From assembly GCF_001456155.1 (NCBI RefSeq), contig NZ_CP013293.1, positions 3,658,001 through 3,722,000 on the forward strand: 64,000 bases of DNA, given 5' to 3'. This DNA comes from Chryseobacterium sp. IHB B 17019 (GTDB taxonomy: Bacteria; Bacteroidota; Bacteroidia; Flavobacteriales; Weeksellaceae). Positions within the stretch are counted from its first letter, which is position 1. Every line of letters begins with the position of its first letter. The position numbers and the translations under genes are program-made. Shown piece by piece: positions 1 through 8,174 of the stretch. The notes beneath the pieces were generated by a model that saw only the letters and a program-made list of their open reading frames with translations, did no database searches and was not told where the DNA came from.

Positions 1-88
1 CTTTTAATAAATTAACAACAATTAACTTTAGTTATGAGATTTTAAATACGAAATGTTTTCTTTTTTGACTTATAGCTCTTTGAAGAAA

Positions 89-277
89 TTAAAAGTATTT
101 AATCTTGTCCTTTACTTTAAATGAGCTAATACATACAGTGATAAGTATTTCCATAATCAAGACCACCATTAAAAAGCCAATTGGTTTACCTAACATAATT
201 CCTCTTATTAATTTTACAATTCCCAAGGCAAAAATCAGAGTCATGAAGTAAAATGTAGCTTTGGAAATATTCTCCAT
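89..277 (-). CDS. Small two-helix membrane protein, possibly a TIGR04222-like fragment
   Basis: This 62-residue product is mostly hydrophobic, with two likely membrane helices (about residues 8-27 and 34-52) and a basic tail. The middle segment LIRGIMLGKPIGFL resembles, from memory, the motif after the first helix of TIGR04222-type membrane proteins, which are much longer. If so, this is a truncated remnant. The ORF opens with ATG at 277 and no domain upstream of it is visible. It could also be a genuine small membrane protein; function unknown. Confidence 0.4.
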   Translation of the reverse strand: MENISKATFYFMTLIFALGIVKLIRGIMLGKPIGFLMVVLIMEILITVCISSFKVKDKIKYF

Positions 278-289
278 GAATGATTTTAA

Positions 290-418
290 AAGGAAAACAG
301 AACTGTAAAAACATTTGTTCCTGACTCAATCAGTTATCCGATTGACAGTGACGAAATCCCGAAATCTATCATAAAACAACTTGAAGACACTGAATCTAAT
401 AGAATTGATTACAGATAG
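290..418 (+). pseudogene. Possible 3' remnant of a lost gene
   Basis: An open frame directly after a stop codon (TAA at 287-289) reads 42 residues and ends in TAG at 416-418. It has no start codon. The composition (TVKTFVPDSISYP, then a charged KQLEDTESNRID tail) looks like the end of a soluble protein, not random AT-rich translation. It lies among other gene fragments at this edge of the window. I cannot assign a family, and chance remains possible. Confidence 0.25.
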
Positions 419-462
419 TTGTTGAAAAGAAGTTTCAATAATTCGATAAAAGGGATAAAACA

Positions 463-489
463 AAAAGTTCTTCATGATGAAGAACTTTT
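463..489 (-). terminator. Intrinsic terminator after the bacteriocin-like gene
   Basis: A 12-bp perfect stem (AAAAGTTCTTCA / TGAAGAACTTTT) with a 3-nt loop sits 10 bp past the stop of the six-cysteine peptide gene. It ends in a T run when read on the minus strand. The A/T symmetry would let it also stop plus-strand transcripts. Confidence 0.75.
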
Positions 490-499
490 AATAAACTCA

Positions 500-670
500 T
501 TAACAGGATAAACATCCTCCTTCTGGTAATTCTGGTACTATAATATAGCATTCCACGATGATCGGCACGCACACTGCAGCATCCGGGCACCAATGATTTC
601 CTGAAGGGCAAGTTGCTGCTCCTTTAATTGCTTTCAGTTCTTTTCTTGAGAGATTTTTTAAATTTTTCAT
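500..670 (-). CDS. Bacteriocin-like six-cysteine RiPP precursor
   Basis: This 56-residue peptide opens MKNLKNLSRKELKAIKGA, the leader type of Bacteroidota bacteriocin-like precursors, whose double-glycine-like end is normally KGG; here it is KGA. The core after the leader is cysteine rich (C21, C28, C34, C41, C53, C56) with hydrophobic spacers, so three disulfides or a modified peptide are plausible. Leader-cleaving transporters (C39 peptidase ABC) are the expected partners, but none is in this window. A TAnnTTTG -7 box lies upstream on the minus strand at 711-718, and a strong terminator follows the gene. Leader identity is from memory of the family; activity is not shown. Confidence 0.72.
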   Translation of the reverse strand: MKNLKNLSRKELKAIKGAATCPSGNHWCPDAAVCVPIIVECYIIVPELPEGGCLSC

Positions 671-710
671 AATAATATTGGTTATTTATAAATTTTATTT
701 CTATATATCT

Positions 711-718
711 CAAATTTA
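711..718 (-). promoter_or_regulatory. Candidate -7 box for the bacteriocin-like gene
   Basis: On the minus strand this reads TAAATTTG, a perfect match to the Bacteroidota -7 consensus TAnnTTTG, 41 bp before the precursor's ATG. No clear -33 TTTG is seen at the expected distance. Confidence 0.35.
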
Positions 719-740
719 ATAAATATTTTATATTAAAACT

Positions 741-935
741 CTAGTTAATTATAATTGTTTTCTTCTCCGAAGTATGGGCAGAAAAATATCCCAGTGTACC
801 ATTATTGATATTGCTTATAGGATTAGCCGGGAGAATTCCTCCACCGTTATATTTTCCGTTTAAGGTGAAACCCGGAAGAGCTTTAAAATAATTAAAAACA
901 GACAAATCCATACTTTGCATTATATTTATAGACAT
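741..935 (-). pseudogene. C-terminal fragment of a DUF4249-like lipoprotein
   Basis: The 64 residues from the ATG at 935 resemble, from memory, the C-terminal end of DUF4249 proteins: a phrase like SVFNYFKAL, then PANPISNINNGTLGYFSA near the end. DUF4249 lipoproteins are usually several hundred residues long and paired with TonB-dependent receptors. Here the N-terminal lipobox and most of the domain are missing, and the frame begins right behind the response-regulator stop. I read it as a remnant. A longer open frame runs back to 971, with no better start. Confidence 0.4.
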
Positions 936-970
936 TATTTTACCTTGATGTATTCTATAAAAAATTAACA

Positions 971-1714
971 TTACCCTACCAGCCAGTCTTTAAAATCCTT
1001 TACACGATCCCGGCTTACGGTAATCTCTTCCTGTGGCTGAAATTCAAGGTCGACTTTATAGTAAGGAGAAGTGTGAATGTTTTTGATATAATCCGAGTTG
1101 ATAATAAACTGTCGGTTGACCCTGAAAAATTTCTTTTCATCCAGAATATCTTCCAGCTCATCCAGGGTAAAATCCGAGGGATAAGTTCGCTCCTGAGTCT
1201 GCAGGTAAACAATCTTATTTTCACTGAAAAAACAGCTTACTTCATGAGTCTGAACAATTTTCAAATTATACCCGATTTTAACTAAAATCCTGGACAGTGT
1301 TGTTTTATCTTTTTTAATTAACTGCTTAATTTCCTGTGAATTGACAGAGCTATCCGAAGGAAGAAAAGATTTGAATTTCTCAATAGCTCCGGCCAGATCT
1401 TCGTCTAAAATTGGTTTTAAAAGGTAGTCAATGCTATTTAATTTGAAAGCTTTTAAAGTGTATTGATCAAAAGCCGTTGTATAGATAATAAAGCCTTTCG
1501 TAGGAACTTTCTCAAAAATATCAAATGACAGTCCATCTCCCAAAACAATATCCGAAAAGATCAGTTGCGGATGCTCGTTTTCTGAAAACCATTTCACACC
1601 TTCTTCCACAGATTCTATTTTTGCAACCACCTCAATTTCAGGGAATTCATTCAGCATTCTTTCCAGTTTCCTTGAAGCAGGTTTTTCGTCTTCGATAATG
1701 ACAGTTTTGATCAT
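971..1714 (-). CDS. LytTR-family response regulator
   Basis: The protein has 247 residues. The receiver domain (about 1-120) shows the acidic pocket EDE at 8-10, the phospho-acceptor D55 in FSDIVLGDG and the conserved lysine in YLLKPI. The C-terminal half (about 140-247) is a LytTR DNA-binding domain, with the typical FFRVNRQFIIN and DRVKDFKDWL stretches. It is the last gene of a minus-strand run beginning with the LytS-type kinase at 3541-4857, so kinase and regulator are an evident pair with four 2TM-domain units between them. It is expected to act as a cytoplasmic transcription factor; target genes are not visible. Assignment to the LytR/AlgR class is firm. Confidence 0.93.
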   Translation of the reverse strand: MIKTVIIEDEKPASRKLERMLNEFPEIEVVAKIESVEEGVKWFSENEHPQLIFSDIVLGDGLSFDIFEKVPTKGFIIYTTAFDQYTLKAFKLNSIDYLLKPILDEDLAGAIEKFKSFLPSDSSVNSQEIKQLIKKDKTTLSRILVKIGYNLKIVQTHEVSCFFSENKIVYLQTQERTYPSDFTLDELEDILDEKKFFRVNRQFIINSDYIKNIHTSPYYKVDLEFQPQEEITVSRDRVKDFKDWLVG

Positions 1715-1772
1715 TGAGTTCCAGATTTAGTTTTTAAAATTCGAAATAAATTTACTTAAAACTTATCAGCTT

Positions 1773-2048
1773 TTAAAATTGAATAGGCTGTTTTGTTTTT
1801 TTCATTTCTTCCTGTAAAATTTTCTTTTCCCATTCGGAATTTAGAACAAATAACTTTACTGCTTTTACCGTTAAAACAATAGCCCAAATAGCTAAAAATA
1901 TCGATCCGTCAAGTAATGTGATATTAAATCTTCCTTTTTCAAAAACATCATTAAAGAAGATAATTAAAGAAACAATTCCAAACCAAAGAAGGTTTTTGTA
2001 GAATTTTTTTAAGTCGTTTACTCTTTGTTGTGCCTGATTGTAGTCCAT
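1773..2048 (-). CDS. 2TM domain-containing membrane protein
   Basis: This 91-residue protein has the layout of the 2TM domain (PF13239): an amphipathic start (YNQAQQRVNDLKKFYKNLLWF), two membrane helices (about 20-35 and 47-66) and the exit motif SEWEKKIL. It is the most divergent of the 2TM units in this operon. The function of the domain is unknown. Its place between a kinase and its regulator suggests a role in membrane sensing, which is inference. Confidence 0.85.
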   Translation of the reverse strand: MDYNQAQQRVNDLKKFYKNLLWFGIVSLIIFFNDVFEKGRFNITLLDGSIFLAIWAIVLTVKAVKLFVLNSEWEKKILQEEMKKTKQPIQF

Positions 2049-2075
2049 TGTATTAATTTTTCAAAGTTATTGTAA

Positions 2076-2369
2076 TTAAAGTGTTTTTGTGTTTCTTCTC
2101 TCCTCTTCCATCAATTCTCTGATTTTCTTTTCTTCCCAGTTTTTTCCAATTCCGAAAGTATTGATCCCGTGTGCGGCAAGACCTATTCCCCATCCCAGCA
2201 TTGGCCAGTAGAACCATAATTGTTCCGGAGCAGTTATAAGATTTAAAACTGCTAAAAAAGGTATTACCAGACAGTAAGAGGTAAGGTTTCCGTAGAAGCT
2301 TTTCAGTTCTTTTACTCTTCTTATTGCTTTTTCGTACGCCAGATTTTCTTTGTTTGTAAATGTTTCCAT
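2076..2369 (-). CDS. 2TM domain-containing membrane protein
   Basis: I take the ATG at 2369, giving 97 residues; the longer frame upstream has no 2TM character. It has the full 2TM pattern: AIRRVKELKSFYGNL, a first helix, LGWGIGLAAHGINTF in the second helix and the WEEKKIRELM exit helix. It is strikingly similar to the C-terminal domain of the operon's kinase (MLGWGIGLAAHGMSAF, GKRWEEKKIREI), so the two probably arose by duplication and may interact as like domains. The function is unknown. Confidence 0.88.
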   Translation of the reverse strand: METFTNKENLAYEKAIRRVKELKSFYGNLTSYCLVIPFLAVLNLITAPEQLWFYWPMLGWGIGLAAHGINTFGIGKNWEEKKIRELMEEERRNTKTL

Positions 2370-2541
2370 AATTTTTAAGTTTAAAGTTTGTTGGTTTTTC
2401 TTGAGACAAATGTAGGCCGGAAAGCTGCCTGAAATCAATTTTATATAACCGAACCGTAGAAATTGCTTCCTGAAATGTAAAAATCCCGACTCAACCGAAT
2501 CAGGATCTTTTTATTAGAGTAATTGTTGGGTAAAATGTCCA

Positions 2542-3111
2542 TCAATAAATAAACGGAATCAGTTTCTTCGTTTTTTTTCTATACTCCAGATACTCATCAC
2601 CAAACTGTTCAATTAAAGCCTGTTCTTCAACTTTAATTCTGTACCCGAATGCTAAAAGCGGCAGAACAACAGCCAAAACCAATGACAACCAGTTATTTAA
2701 GTATAATCCAAAGCCAAGAGAAGTCAATAATGAAAAACTATAGGATGGATGCCTTACATATTTATAAAAGCCTTCTTTTTTGATTTTATGATCCTCTTTT
2801 ATAGTCACATCTACGGTAAAATATTTCCCTAAAGACTTGATAATGATATACCTTAAAATTATTCCAATGATAATAAATGCTACACCTAAATAATAGATCC
2901 AAACCTCATCTGTAACCGGAAACTCCGTTGTATAGGAAGCCGTCACAGCTAAGGCAACAGAAAGCGGAATGGCAATCCATAAGATATTCAAGGTCGATTT
3001 GTCTTTGTCTTTCTTGTCTTTTTCGTTTGATTTTAAAATATTTTTGTACAGAAATTCGCTTATAAACCAAACGATCATTGAAATAATGAATATGATTTGC
3101 AGTGTTTTCAT
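2542..3111 (-). CDS. Isoprenylcysteine carboxyl methyltransferase-family membrane protein
   Basis: This 189-residue protein has about five hydrophobic segments. Its C-terminal half carries the ICMT/PEMT-type signature: GFYKYVRHPSYSFSL, then a helix, then YRIKVEEQALIEQFGDEYLEYRKKTKKLIPF. These positions form the SAM and substrate site in the family. Bacterial members methylate small or lipid substrates, and the substrate here is unknown. It sits inside the 2TM/two-component run with 104-bp and 112-bp spacers. The family call is good; the specific reaction is not known. Confidence 0.85.
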   Translation of the reverse strand: MKTLQIIFIISMIVWFISEFLYKNILKSNEKDKKDKDKSTLNILWIAIPLSVALAVTASYTTEFPVTDEVWIYYLGVAFIIIGIILRYIIIKSLGKYFTVDVTIKEDHKIKKEGFYKYVRHPSYSFSLLTSLGFGLYLNNWLSLVLAVVLPLLAFGYRIKVEEQALIEQFGDEYLEYRKKTKKLIPFIY

Positions 3112-3223
3112 TTTAATATTTTTAACGTTAATGGATAGAAAACAAAATCGTGAAATGGTTATAGTAAAGTTATTAATTTTTTACCGTTCCATTTCACGAT
3201 TGATTGTTATTTTTAATTGATAC

Positions 3224-3535
3224 TTAAAGCTGTTTTTCTTTCTCCATCAATTCCTTAATTTTCTTTTCTTCCCACTTATTTCCGAGTATAAAACCCGGTA
3301 AAAACAGACTCATCCCGTACCCTACAACACCGATTCCCCAGAAGAGTGGTAATGCAAAATATTTCAATTGCCATATCGTTTCATTAGGTTTTAAGCCTCT
3401 GTAATTCAGGAATAAAATAAAAATATTCACAGCGAAATAAATAAATGTAAACACATAAAAGTTCTTCATTTTTTTCACTTTTCTCTCTGCCTGCTGATAT
3501 CTGATATCGTCTTTACTTATATTTTCCATAATCAT
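3224..3535 (-). CDS. 2TM domain-containing membrane protein
   Basis: The protein has 103 residues, with an alternative start two codons in. Its 2TM pattern is QQAERKVKKMKNFYVF, helix one at about 25-45, helix two at about 60-85, then GNKWEEKKIKELMEKE. It begins 5 bp after the stop of the kinase gene, so it is clearly in the same transcript. It differs from its neighbours in a longer, more hydrophilic loop between helices. Function unknown. Confidence 0.88.
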   Translation of the reverse strand: MIMENISKDDIRYQQAERKVKKMKNFYVFTFIYFAVNIFILFLNYRGLKPNETIWQLKYFALPLFWGIGVVGYGMSLFLPGFILGNKWEEKKIKELMEKEKQL

Positions 3536-3540
3536 TTATT

Positions 3541-4857
3541 TTATTGTTTGTTTTCCTTTTCTAAAATTTCCCGGATCTTTTTTTCTTCCCATCTTTTCCC
3601 TATCGCAAAAGCGCTCATTCCGTGTGCCGCAAGCCCGATTCCCCAACCCAGCATTGGAAAAACAAACCAAATGTTGTCCGGATTTGTTATCAAATTAATA
3701 ATCATTAAAAAAGGAATGATAATACAATACGAAATAAGGTTTCCATAAAAGCTTTTCATTTCTCTTACCCTCTTTCTTGCTCTTTCGTATGCTTTGTCTT
3801 TATCCTCAACAGGTGTACTCACAACGTTTGGCTTAACGGATAATACCGGAAGTTTTACTTTAAAATAATCTTCGGATTTTTCAATGAAAACATTCCGTTT
3901 TGTAAGCAAAGAATACCGCTGAACAATATTCGCCAAACCGATCCCTGAGCTTTCTTTTATTTGCTCTCTTACCTGCAGATTATTCTCAATGCAGAGTGTA
4001 TCATTTTCAGAAAAAATTCTAATAATCAATGGTTTTGAAGAAGTCGCAAAATTATGCTTGATACAGTTCTCCAACAGCAATTGCAACGACAACGGAACGA
4101 CAAATCTTCTGTAGTCCTCTTTTTTAACATCAAAAACAAAATCCACACTGTCTTCGAACCTGGTTTTCAATAATTCACAATAGGTTTTTGCAAATTCCAA
4201 TTCATCTTCTACGGTTACCAGCTCTTTATCTTTCTGTTCCAAAACATAGCGGTAAATCTTTGACATTGAGGCCGTAAACTTCTGAGCCTGCCGTGGGTTT
4301 TCGTCAATCAATGAACTTAAAACATTTAAAGAATTAAATAAAAAATGAGGATCCAATTGATTTTTTAAACTTTCAAATTGTGCATTGGCTGATTTTGCAA
4401 TTAATTTCTGCTCTACAACTTCTTTTCTGGATGTTTTTTTCAATTCTTCCATGAAGCTTTTTGCATGAAGAAAGGCCGAGATCAGCAACGCAATATTGAT
4501 CGTAAACCAATTCATGAAACCGTATTTTGCAGAGAAAAACTCTTCTATTGTGGCAGACTTCTGAATGACAACATAGTTCATATAATTACAGAAATATACC
4601 AAAATAAAATTTCCTATAATGATGGATACAATGCTGAGAAACGCCCTCATTCTGGTGGTTTCGGACCACGGAAACTTTTTGTTGAGAAAATCATTAATAA
4701 CCATATTTCCGAAGCCGAGAATGAAAGAATACATGGTGCAGATGAGCAAAGTAATCCCAAAGTTCCGGAAGGTCTTTTCATTGTTAAAAAATAAAAAGAA
4801 AAACAAGGTCGTTCCCAACGTCACCCAAAGTAATATGATAATGCTTTTACGTTTCAT
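3541..4857 (-). CDS. LytS-type sensor histidine kinase with C-terminal 2TM domain
   Basis: From the ATG at 4857 the protein has 438 residues; the longer frame to 4902 would start upstream of the likely transcription start. The N-terminal third has four hydrophobic segments. A linker coiled coil leads to the His_kinase domain with NQLDPHFLFNSLN (phospho-accepting His) and an ATPase with the N-box LLLENCIKHN and glycine box SSGIGLANI. Unusually, the ATPase is followed by a complete 2TM domain (about 352-438), which would return the chain to the membrane. It heads the operon ending in the LytTR regulator, its presumed partner. Confidence 0.93.
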   Translation of the reverse strand: MKRKSIIILLWVTLGTTLFFFLFFNNEKTFRNFGITLLICTMYSFILGFGNMVINDFLNKKFPWSETTRMRAFLSIVSIIIGNFILVYFCNYMNYVVIQKSATIEEFFSAKYGFMNWFTINIALLISAFLHAKSFMEELKKTSRKEVVEQKLIAKSANAQFESLKNQLDPHFLFNSLNVLSSLIDENPRQAQKFTASMSKIYRYVLEQKDKELVTVEDELEFAKTYCELLKTRFEDSVDFVFDVKKEDYRRFVVPLSLQLLLENCIKHNFATSSKPLIIRIFSENDTLCIENNLQVREQIKESSGIGLANIVQRYSLLTKRNVFIEKSEDYFKVKLPVLSVKPNVVSTPVEDKDKAYERARKRVREMKSFYGNLISYCIIIPFLMIINLITNPDNIWFVFPMLGWGIGLAAHGMSAFAIGKRWEEKKIREILEKENKQ

Positions 4858-4874
4858 GTGTAGTTTTCTTGGGT

Positions 4875-4903
4875 CAAAATTAACCGAAATTAAAGGTATC
4901 AAA
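4875..4903 (-). promoter_or_regulatory. Promoter of the kinase-2TM-LytTR operon
   Basis: On the minus strand TTTG (4900-4903), 17 bp, then TAATTTTG (4875-4882) fits the Bacteroidota TTTG/TAnnTTTG promoter. The predicted start of transcription at about 4868 supports translation from the ATG at 4857, not from the upstream in-frame codon. Confidence 0.5.
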
Positions 4904-4951
4904 AATTATTTTTCGCCGACCCGTCATTTTTCCTGACTGAGCCGCATAAAA

Positions 4952-4978
4952 AAACCTTTCACAAAAATGGAAAGGTTT
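4952..4978 (-). terminator. Intrinsic terminator of the TPR-like protein gene
   Basis: A 9-bp stem (AAACCTTTC / GAAAGGTTT) is followed on the minus strand by a T7 run, 20 bp past the stop of the gene at 4999-5649. It separates that gene from the kinase operon. Confidence 0.8.
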
Positions 4979-4998
4979 CAGATGAGATATTAAAAATA

Positions 4999-5649
4999 TT
5001 ATTTTTTAGCTCCGCTTACAAAATATTCAGCTTCTGATTTGCCCCAGTTTGGTTCCAATGCTGACTTCGGAGTATATGAGTTGAATTTTGCCAAAGCATC
5101 TTTGAACTGCTCCATTCCTTTTGTTTTGCTGCCTCCGTATTGCTCCGGTGTGAAGTAAGTATCTTCCGCTTTGATCAGGGCAACTCTTGGGTTGTTTGGG
5201 TCAAGTTTTTCCGCTTTTTTCATTTCTTCAGCAGCCTTTGCGCCGTCCGTCATATATCTTTGCTGAGGATTCACCATCATTCTTAAAGAAGCTGCCATTT
5301 TGTTCAGCAAATGAATTTCCGCGTTGTCTGTAGGTGCTACGTGAGAAGCTGCATCAATATATTTCTGAGCCTGTCCGGCGATGAAGTCAAGATCCTGCAT
5401 TTTCCCTTCTCTCATTAATGCTCTACCTTTTTGGATATTTGCCAATCCTGCATAGTAAAAAGGCAGCCAGTTGTTTTCGTCTTTTCCTGCAATTCTGTGG
5501 AAATTATTTGCTAACGTTGTAAATTCTTCTGCCGTTTGAGCCGTTTCAACTTTTGCAATATTTTCTTTCATTGCCTTTTCGTAATCTGATTGAGCAAAAG
5601 CCATTAAGCTCATGAAAGCTAAAGCAAAACTTAATAGATATTTCTTCAT
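4999..5649 (-). CDS. Exported TPR-like protein of unknown function
   Basis: The protein has 216 residues with a clear signal peptide (MKKYLLSFALAFMSLMAFAQ, cut after AFA). The mature part is helical and TPR-like: WLPFYYAGLANIQKGRA, then a pair around EMKKAEKLDPNNPRVALIKAE, which is the canonical TPR ending. It is expected in the periplasm as a scaffold. It is transcribed alone, with a perfect TAnnTTTG box on the minus strand at 5685-5692 and its own terminator. Homologues are widespread in Bacteroidota as hypothetical proteins; no specific function can be given. Confidence 0.8.
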   Translation of the reverse strand: MKKYLLSFALAFMSLMAFAQSDYEKAMKENIAKVETAQTAEEFTTLANNFHRIAGKDENNWLPFYYAGLANIQKGRALMREGKMQDLDFIAGQAQKYIDAASHVAPTDNAEIHLLNKMAASLRMMVNPQQRYMTDGAKAAEEMKKAEKLDPNNPRVALIKAEDTYFTPEQYGGSKTKGMEQFKDALAKFNSYTPKSALEPNWGKSEAEYFVSGAKK

Positions 5650-5743
5650 TTTTTCTATTTTTTAAGGTTATATTTTATATTATTCAAAGATATGTATTTA
5701 ATTTATATAATTAAATTATTAAAAGTCCGTTTCATTGAGATTT

Positions 5744-7990
5744 TTACAAATTGTTGTTGATGGCATCCTGTGTTTTATCAACTCCAAAACTGATAAAAGC
5801 GCCCACAAAAATAAAGGTATTTACCGGTGGAACGACTGTAGAATTTCTTGATCCATCCATTGAAAAGTTATATCCATAAACATTTTTTGTTCCTAAAATA
5901 TTCGACACACTTAAAACAAGAACGGTGAATGCTTTTGCATCTTTCTTTCCCAAATTCGGAAGATAATTAATGCTGAAATTCAAAGCGTTATAATCTTTTA
6001 ATCTTCCTTCATTTCTGATGTAATACATTGATTCTCCGTTCACATCTTTCGCTGCAATATCGTAGTAAGGACGTCCTTTTGCATAGGTATAAGAAAAATT
6101 TACTCCTGTTTTCCATTTTGGAATAAATCTTTTTGCAACAGCAGAAATTGTATGTTCGGAAGCGAAATTCGGTTTTAAACTAAGAGGATAATTGATAAAA
6201 TCCCTCTTGGAATCCAAGAATGAATAGCTTATCCAATAATCGATGTTTTCAAATGTTTTTTTATCTCTCCAGAACAGTTCCAGTCCTTTTGCATAGCCGT
6301 AACCACCGTTATTGTCTGCCGTTTGGATATATTGATTCTGACCGTCTGTGAAGGGTAAGTTTTTAACTTTCAACAAATCATCATATTTTTTGTAAAAGGC
6401 TTCAAATCGTAAACTTCTTCCATCTGCCGCCCTCTGAACCTGGAAAATATAGTGCTGTGATTGCTGGAAACCCAGGTTTGCGGGACCGTTGATATATTTG
6501 CTTTCCGGATTTTGATAGAAAAGCCCGTAAGCGAAAGATGTTGTCCAGTCTTTTGCAAAACGATAAGCCAGCGCCACACGTGGTGCAATATTACTTTTTT
6601 TAAGATAAGATGAATTCTCCGCTCTCACCCCTATTTTTGCTGATAACTGGTTGCTAAAACCCAAATCCGTTTCCACAAAAGCGGCAGAAATTAAATCTTT
6701 GTAATGCTTTTCTACGAAATTATTGAAGTTGAGTTTTTCGCTTGTGCTGTTTAGTTCAAATCCGCCTCGCAAGGCGCTGATTTTATTGATTTTCCTTTCT
6801 AAAACAGCTTTGAAATTAATGTAATTTGCGTCGTTCAGAACTTTTGTGTTCCCTGTTTCAATCTCATTATTCTGAGTTGAAAATTTTAAATCAGATGTGT
6901 TATAAGAATAAGAAGCACTTGTATTCAATAAATATTTCCCGAATTTTTGCTTAAAAGATAAATTGTGATACGTATTTTTCCCTTTTAAATTAACCAGAGA
7001 AAAATCATTTCCCGGCTCAAGGCTTTCCACAGTTACGCCCATCCTGTTGGAATCGTACATTCCGTAATATTTAAAAAACCCGCCTGATTTTGTTTTAATT
7101 CTGAAATTAAAATCTGCATTCAAACCTTGTGGTGCATCACTGAAATTGGTGTTAAAATTAAAAACTTCCTGCATCAATTTTAAGTTTGAATACCCTAAAG
7201 TCGCTCCAAAAGACGAATTTTTACTATCGCTTAATCTTTGAAACCCACCACTCAAAAAGATTGGAGAAATTCCGAAATCGTAAGAGCTCTGATCCGGAAG
7301 ATCAACACTTTCCAACATCAACGCCCCGGAAAGAGCCTGCCCATAAAGCGCAGAATATCCACCGCTTGAAAAAACATTTCCTTTAAAAAGTGACGTGTTG
7401 AAACGGTCTCTCCCGGCAATTCCCGGAACTGAACTTGAGAAATAATTATTAATCAAGCTTCCATCCATAAAAATTTTAGATTCTGTGCCGGTTCCGCCTC
7501 TGATGAAAAGACCTTCTGTTTCTCCAACCTTCTGAACACCCGGAAGATAAGTCAGCGCCGAGGAAATTTGTCCGTCTGCTCCGGCGGTTGTGTAGATGTC
7601 AATTGGTGTCAAAAGAGCAGTTGCCCGTTTTTTGTCGCTCGCTTCGATAGAACCTGCGGAAACCACGACAGCATCAATCTCGTTGATCTGTTCTTTTAAC
7701 TCTGCATTTATAGAAACTTCCTGATTTTCAATCGTTATTGGTTTTTCAACATCAATATATTTCGGATGAGTAAATGTCAATACTTTATTGCCTTTTTCTG
7801 AAGTCTCAAAAGAGAAATTCCCGTTGGCATCCGTTGTTGCTCCGTCATAAGTATCTTTTAATGTTACATTTACCTCACTTATTCCTTTATTTCTATACGT
7901 TACTTTCCCTGAGATTTTTGTCTGTGCAAAACTTAATGTAAATGATAAAAAAGAAATGAGAAATAATAATTTTTTACTCTGCGTTTCCAT
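5744..7990 (-). CDS. TonB-dependent receptor with carboxypeptidase-like N-terminal domain
   Basis: The protein has 748 residues. A signal peptide (to about residue 22) is followed by a CarboxypepD_reg-like domain (about 23-95: KISGKVTYRNKG, then TDANGNFSF). Next comes a plug domain with the phrases LTYLPGVQKVGETEGLFIRGG and YSALYGQALSGAL. The remainder is a beta-barrel with many aromatic strands and a last strand ending VGAFISFGVDK. It imports an unidentified ligand across the outer membrane with TonB energy. No SusD-like partner or transporter lies next to it. A TAnnTTTG box on the minus strand at 8008-8015 may be its promoter. Confidence 0.92.
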   Translation of the reverse strand: METQSKKLLFLISFLSFTLSFAQTKISGKVTYRNKGISEVNVTLKDTYDGATTDANGNFSFETSEKGNKVLTFTHPKYIDVEKPITIENQEVSINAELKEQINEIDAVVVSAGSIEASDKKRATALLTPIDIYTTAGADGQISSALTYLPGVQKVGETEGLFIRGGTGTESKIFMDGSLINNYFSSSVPGIAGRDRFNTSLFKGNVFSSGGYSALYGQALSGALMLESVDLPDQSSYDFGISPIFLSGGFQRLSDSKNSSFGATLGYSNLKLMQEVFNFNTNFSDAPQGLNADFNFRIKTKSGGFFKYYGMYDSNRMGVTVESLEPGNDFSLVNLKGKNTYHNLSFKQKFGKYLLNTSASYSYNTSDLKFSTQNNEIETGNTKVLNDANYINFKAVLERKINKISALRGGFELNSTSEKLNFNNFVEKHYKDLISAAFVETDLGFSNQLSAKIGVRAENSSYLKKSNIAPRVALAYRFAKDWTTSFAYGLFYQNPESKYINGPANLGFQQSQHYIFQVQRAADGRSLRFEAFYKKYDDLLKVKNLPFTDGQNQYIQTADNNGGYGYAKGLELFWRDKKTFENIDYWISYSFLDSKRDFINYPLSLKPNFASEHTISAVAKRFIPKWKTGVNFSYTYAKGRPYYDIAAKDVNGESMYYIRNEGRLKDYNALNFSINYLPNLGKKDAKAFTVLVLSVSNILGTKNVYGYNFSMDGSRNSTVVPPVNTFIFVGAFISFGVDKTQDAINNNL

Positions 7991-8174
7991 AGCTTTTATT
8001 TTCGGTTCAAAAATAGCACTCTAAAGCATTCTATTTAAAAAAATTCTTACCGAAAGGTAAGCTTTGATCGCTGAGCTGTAAAAACCGCCTATTAACATAA
8101 AAAGAACACAAATCATAAAGCATTTTGGAAAATGTTTTTTAAATTTATCGTAAAATCACTTTAAATCATTTACA

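Noticed and set aside
2053..2409. A 118-residue minus-strand frame with several Cys and Arg residues
   Set aside because: It overlaps the clear 2TM gene at 2076-2369 in another frame and has no family character.
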